This document shows positions 59,931 to 64,000 of a DNA stretch of 64,000 bases, piece by piece (the first letter of the stretch is position 1; each line of letters opens with the position of its first letter). Location: positions 1,473,794 to 1,537,793 of the forward strand of contig JAVSML010024002.1 of the NCBI GenBank assembly GCA_038503035.1. Direction: 5' to 3'. A model generated the notes under the pieces. That model was not told where the DNA came from. It saw only the letters and a list, made by a program, of their open reading frames with translations, and did not search any database. The stretch comes from Crocodylus rhombifer. Taxonomy: Eukaryota; Chordata; Crocodylia; Crocodylidae. Made by a program: the position numbers and the translations under genes.

Positions 59931-60894
59931 GCATTTTGGTGCCCCAGGACCATGAACGATGCGTGCCCCCAGAGGCTGGTGGGGTATGGCAGGGCACTGT
60001 TGGTTCCTGCCACTTTAAGGGCCAGAAGGCAGCAGCTGGCAGGTGCCTGATGAGGGCAGCCATTTTGGTGCTGCCCATATAAACAGGGCAGTTCTGCTGC
60101 TGGAGGCCAGGCAACAACATGGCCTGGCTGGGGGCTGCTGATAACATCTGGAGGTAAGGAGGCCCCTGGAACTAGGCAAGACCTAAAACTGCACCCTGCC
60201 AGGAGTGGGTGGCCTGGTGGGGCTCCCAGTGGCACAGGAGCCCCCAGGAAATGCCAGCCCAGTTACCACCCCAGTGAAAGGTGGGTTGGGGTGCCTTAAC
60301 CCCTAGCCTCCACAACTGGGTGGGTTACCCCTTATTTTGGAGGGCCTGGAGGGTGGACCCCCAGAGAGAGAGAAAAGGCTATAGACTCACACCTGACTGG
60401 ACTTCTCCTGACTGGTCAATGCTGGGGTCAGGACTGGAAGGGTCAAAGGGCCAGGGGCACATCATGAGGAACGCCCAAGAGCTGCAGGCCTAGGGTTCCA
60501 ACTAGCCTGGAGGTGGGCCAGGGCTAGTGAGCCAAAGGTCCCAAGGGGACCACACCCAAAAGGGAAGCGGTTCAGGGAGCTATGCTGCCCAGTATGAAGG
60601 TGGATGAGACCACTTGAGGAGAGGAATCCAGGCAGGGTTCAATTTGGAGGACTCTGGGGCCCAGTGTGGGGGCTGGTGATAATGATAACATTGAGATGCC
60701 ATCTGCAAGACTTGGGCTGCAGTGTAGGGGAGGAAGGGACCCACAGATAGCACCCCCTGGCATCGGTGCAGGAAATGGGTAGCCTCCCACTTAATTAATT
60801 ATTTAAAGATGTAATTAAAAACAAGGTGTGGTGGGTGAGAAGGTGGGCAGTTAGCCCAGGAACAGGTGGGCAGGCCACACTGAGATCGGCCCCA

Positions 60895-61195
60895 AGCAGG
60901 CCCCTCCTTACAGGGGCCATGGTGACCACCCATAGGAAGTGGAGGCATGGCAGTGGCAAGCATGGACTGCCCACAGGCAGCTGCGGTGATGTTGGCAGTG
61001 AGGGCGGGCTAAGTGGGGACTGCCCACAGCTGACTGCAGCGGTCTTAGTAGTGGGGGGTGGGGGGTGGCAAGCAGCAGGCAGCGAGTGGGGATCACCCGC
61101 AGCCACCAGTGGCCATGTTGACAGTGAGGAGGGGTGGGGGGCTGGCAACCACCTGCAGAAACCAGTGGCAGCTTCAGCAATGGCCAATCTCAGGG
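60895..61195. repeat. Degenerate GC-rich minisatellite
   Basis: Imperfect units of about 55-60 bp, e.g. GGCAGCTGCGGTGATGTTGGCAGTGAGG and GCAGCCACCAGTGGCCATGTTGACAGTGAGG. It shares its unit with 32840-33115. Long open frames on both strands come from this repeat and are not genes. Confidence 0.6.
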
Positions 61196-61451
61196 AGGCA
61201 CATACCTCCCTGTGCCCTGCCCCCCCCCCCATGCATTGCCTATGCTTTGGACCCAGGCTACAGCTGTATAGTTTACACTAGTAGGGCAGCCTGCCCAAGC
61301 TCCCACCTCCCACTATGCACTGACCCCTCTGGTGACACATTACTGGAAGAGGGACCCTTGGGAATTTAGCATCCCTCCCCATGCAATTCCCCAGCTCCTC
61401 AATCCACTGGCATCTTGGGGAGCATCAGCAGCTGTGTAGGCCCAGAGCCAG

Positions 61452-61689
61452 CTGTGATACCACTGCTATCAGCAATGCCAGCTCCTCCCTGACCGGGCAC
61501 CTGCATGCCTCACACCATGGATTGAGGACACTGGACACCATTGCCAATGGGGAGAACCATGCTGAGCCAGCAGCTTTGCCAGCCCAGGCACATGGTAAGC
61601 CACACACTGTGAGGGGCTTACCATGTGTCTGAGGATAACAAAGCTGCTGGAGGAGCTGGTGTTGCTGATAGGTAGTGGTGTCATGGCTG
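61452..61689. repeat. Nested inverted repeat with a 36-bp-arm hairpin
   Basis: The inner hairpin 61567-61650 pairs CCAGCAGCTTTG ... ACATGGTAAGCC with GGCTTACCATGT ... CAAAGCTGCTGG, both 12-bp blocks perfect. An outer pair, ATACCACTGCTATCAGCAATGCC and GGTGTTGCTGATAGGTAGTGGTGT, extends it. The left arm is split by about 75 bp. Confidence 0.75.
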
Positions 61690-62402
61690 ACAGTTCCTCA
61701 TGGCAGGGTCTGGGCATACGCTCATAGCTTATGATCCTGTACCAGTTGCACAGGTTCACCCAGGGGACCAGGAGGATCATCAGTAGAAGGCATAGACAGA
61801 CAGCTCATTGTGCACTGTCTGTGGCATGTGCAGCAGGGTTCCAACTCAAGGATCAGTGGTGGTGTGGAGTGGGGGAGCCCTGTGGGCAGGGGAGGGGTAT
61901 GGCCACCTCCTCTTCCCAAGAGCCCCACACTCCCCGAGCCCAGTGAAGCAGGTTAGGTGGTGTGAATGGGGAGAAGAGAGGGATCAGGGTCTGAAGCCAT
62001 GGCAGCAGGTGCCAGGTCTCTGCACATGTAGATACCTAGCAAAAGTGCATATGTAGATGCACCCCGTGATACCCAAAAGTTTGCCTGTGTTTATCCCAAT
62101 TATGTGGTTGGTTAGATAAAAGGTATCATCCAAAATAATTCTTGTCTCTTGCATAAATGGATTGAGTCATCTAATAGGTGGAAGAAGATCTGGCTCAGAA
62201 AATAAAAGTTGTCATTTAACCCTACACAGAAAGGTACAAGTAGAATTGATGTTTAGAATCTCAAGACAAATAAATTGAAAGAGGGAAAAAGATGCATGTT
62301 TTTAAGGGTTAGGAATGGAATAAATTGGAATCAGTCAGTTTAGTGTAGTGTTTGAGTCCCCTCTCTTGATGTCTCTAAATCCAAACTGGCTGCCTTTCTG
62401 AA

Positions 62403-62482
62403 GACTGCAGAATACTTTAAAAGGGCTTGGCAGTCTGAATCCTCATTACATGAAGGTACTCCAAAGCAGAGGCACTTCATTA
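62403..62482 (+). repeat. Dispersed repeat, copy 2
   Basis: GACTGCAGAATACTTTAAAAGGG and TCTGAATCCTCATTACATGA, then CTCCAAAGCAGAGGCACTTC; about 20 bp shorter than the copy at 54974-55075 (a gap where GGGTTCAGAT lies). Confidence 0.8.
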
Positions 62483-62590
62483 TCCAAACACAACTTAAGG
62501 ATTGAATAACTGGTAAGATTTTAGAAACTGAAGTATGTAGGAGATCAAGCTAAATGAACTAATGGTTGTTTTTTCCCTCCCTTACACTCT

Positions 62591-63300
62591 GGGTGCATCC
62601 ACACGTGCAGGCACGTGCGCTTGCAGCAGCTCAAATAAAGGTGGTAAAAATTTGAGCTGGGGCTTTTTGCCTTGGCTCATGTGCCTGGACACACACTTTG
62701 GGGTGGGGCAAATTGTGCTATTTGGGGCAAAATAACCCTGCCTTTGACCTCCCAGATCTGCAGCCAGGAGCCAGCGCCTGTGCTGGCCCCAGCAATATAA
62801 AAAGCTACCCTGGCAAGTAGCTTAGGGCTATGCACTCTCAGGAGCATCTGGGCCTGTCCAGCTGGTACCCCTTGTGGCAGCTGGACTGCTGAAGTGTCCC
62901 TAACTTCCCTGCACCCTCTATCCACTACAGCAGTCTGGCAGTGGGGGCTGCTGCCTGGTTGTGACCTGCTGCCACCTGTAATAGCATGTGGCCCCAACGT
63001 TGCTTGCTTGCCAGACTCAGATGGGGACTGCATGGCCATTAGAGGTATCTGCATCTCTGGGCCAGTTGCCAGTGGGCTGTGGCTGCACAGTTGAACTTTT
63101 TGTGGTACTACTGCCATGTGTGCCACTGCCTGGCCATCTGGGCAGCTATCGCCCAGAAGATGTTCCCATGTGATGGCTTCCTTAGAACTGTCAAAGCATG
63201 TCCTCCTGGACCCAAGTGGGCAGGAGGTCAGCTATCTCCAGCTGGGTCCTGGGTGCCAGCTGTGAGCAGGCTCCTCTGCCTGGGTCCTGCAACTTACCTA
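62591..63300 (+). mobile_element. Harbinger-like element, left part
   Basis: It starts GGGTGCATCCACACGTGCAGG, like the termini at 58832 and 62063. A TATA-like AATATAAAAAGCTACC lies near 62795, at a place equivalent to the one in the 58.8-kb element. A second Myb/SANT-like trace follows at about 63100. No right terminus is found before 63300, so it is truncated or ends beyond recognition. Confidence 0.45.
63079..63200 (+). pseudogene. Second Myb/SANT-like remnant
   Basis: In the + frame beginning at 63079 the peptide CLAIWAAIAQKMFPCDGFLRTVKAC fits the second half of the Myb/SANT-like domain (.IW..IA..M...GF.RT...C). The first half and the K.K.LR end are not recognisable. It is shorter than the copy at 59.7 kb, so the call is weak alone. 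Its position, a similar distance after a TATA-like box in a similar element, supports it. Confidence 0.35.
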
Positions 63301-64000
63301 ACTAGCAGGAATTCTGGTGTTCCCTATTTAAAAAATCCAAAATCCCTAATAAAAAAAATCCCCAAATCACTGTTTAAAATACCCCAAAATCTACATTCTT
63401 CCACAAGTAAAACAAAAGACCACCAGGGAGAGAAAGAGATCAAACTAGTTGGACAATGTTTTATTGATACATTTACAATTTTAAAGCAGTTTGGAAGCTA
63501 CCAGTGTTTCTATCATCATAATAAAATAGATTCTAAATAGCTATACAGCACTTCATGCACTTTTGACTTTTTTGTCATAGAAAAATCAGAGCTACTCCTA
63601 TCCTGTTTACTGACCATATTGTGCAGCATTGATATGCTAGTGCCCTGCCGCTGCCTTTGCCCCTCACTCCTGACCCATGGGGTCAGGTATGTGGGTGAGG
63701 GGTTTGTGGGGGTAGCTTGGGGGTGTGGGGTTTGTGGGTGGATTGTGGGGGGTGTATGGGGTCAGCTGCTCAGAAGGGATGGGTCCCCTGCCCCCCACAG
63801 GATACAGCTCATGGCTTGTCCCTCCAGCAGGGGCCAAAGTCCTCCAACAAGGGCTACAGCCCCCCAACAGGGGGCAAAGTACCTCACAGGGACCACATGC
63901 CCATGTGCCCCCTGCCAGCCCCATCTGCCACTTGCTCCCCCATCCCTCTGATCCCTGCCCCACCCAGCCCCAGCATCCCAGCACTAAATAAATAAATAAA
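63301..64000. other. Intergenic sequence to window end
   Basis: AT-rich to about 63630, then GT/GGGG-rich (63680-63770) and C-rich sequence. It ends in a (TAAA)n run from 63986 to the window edge. Open frames on both strands in the GC-rich part match nothing I know. Confidence 0.6.

Larger units (their letters stand above)
58832..62063 (+). mobile_element. Harbinger-like composite element (3.2 kb)
   Basis: The left end GAGTGCATCTACATGAGC and the reverse complement of the right end, GGGTGCATCTACATATGC, are terminal inverted repeats of the same type as the MITE at 19984. The flanking trinucleotides are AGT and CGT. The GC-rich interior has a TATA-like GGCTATAAAAGCC at about 59134 and a Myb/SANT-like domain remnant at 59655-59930, the second protein typical of PIF/Harbinger transposons. 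I found no DDE transposase. A smaller MITE may end at about 59004 (GCACATATAGATGTCAT), so the 3.2-kb unit could instead be two neighbours. Confidence 0.5.

Noticed and set aside
59135..60235. Long minus-strand frames opposite the Myb/SANT remnant
   Set aside because: No recognisable motif; the + strand carries the only domain-like signal.
60795..61369. Several long open frames on both strands
   Set aside because: They are produced by the GC-rich minisatellite; the peptides are repetitive and differ by frame.

Overview
This is vertebrate genomic DNA from a sauropsid, most likely a crocodilian, with a turtle as the alternative. Reasons: one vertebrate gene with spliced exons and long AT-rich introns; many CR1 LINEs with the short 3' tandem tail typical of the family; a Penelope-like element; many hAT and Harbinger-type DNA transposon remnants; no Alu or L1.

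The only recognised host gene is SEMA3A (semaphorin-3A), on the + strand. The window enters inside the gene and holds its last four coding exons (1655-1812, 5202-5269, 13733-13875, 16271-16726). They join to 822 nt of coding sequence plus a stop (274 residues). This covers the last strand of the sema domain, the PSI domain, the Ig-like domain, the interchain cysteine and the basic C-terminal tail with its proprotein-convertase sites. Reading frame and splice sites are intact. A long 3' UTR probably follows. The best candidate poly(A) signal is at 21609-21614, which would place three transposon-derived inserts inside the transcript.

From about 21.6 kb to the end I see no host gene. The region looks like intergenic desert downstream of SEMA3A, filled by transposable elements. 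23.2-26.2 kb: a GGCTAG-type inverted-repeat element, then a rearranged CR1 (forward ORF1, inverted RT segment, forward RT segment). 32.5-33.3 kb: a repeat pair and a GC-rich minisatellite. 34.8-36.7 kb: a CR1 ORF2. 37.8-39.0 kb: a very long imperfect inverted repeat. 39.3-39.9 and 41.4-41.7 kb: hAT elements with CR1 inserted in them. 43.0-43.8 kb: another GGCTAG element. 45.4-46.6 kb: a Penelope-like element. 48.9-50.8 kb: CR1 copies. 51.6-54.3 kb: a cluster of hAT, hairpin and mariner-like elements. 55.4-55.8 kb: CR1. 58.8-63.3 kb: GC-rich Harbinger-like sequence carrying two decayed Myb/SANT-like DNA-binding domains.

Most long open frames in the GC-rich stretches are open on both strands and match no family I recognise, so I did not call them genes. 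No RNA gene and no CRISPR array was seen. Nothing here amounts to a new multi-gene system. The most unusual structures are the double-inverted CR1, the Harbinger-like Myb/SANT remnants with a nested hairpin, the 37.8-39.0 kb inverted repeat, and a CpG-rich island with a YY1-type motif inside a SEMA3A intron.
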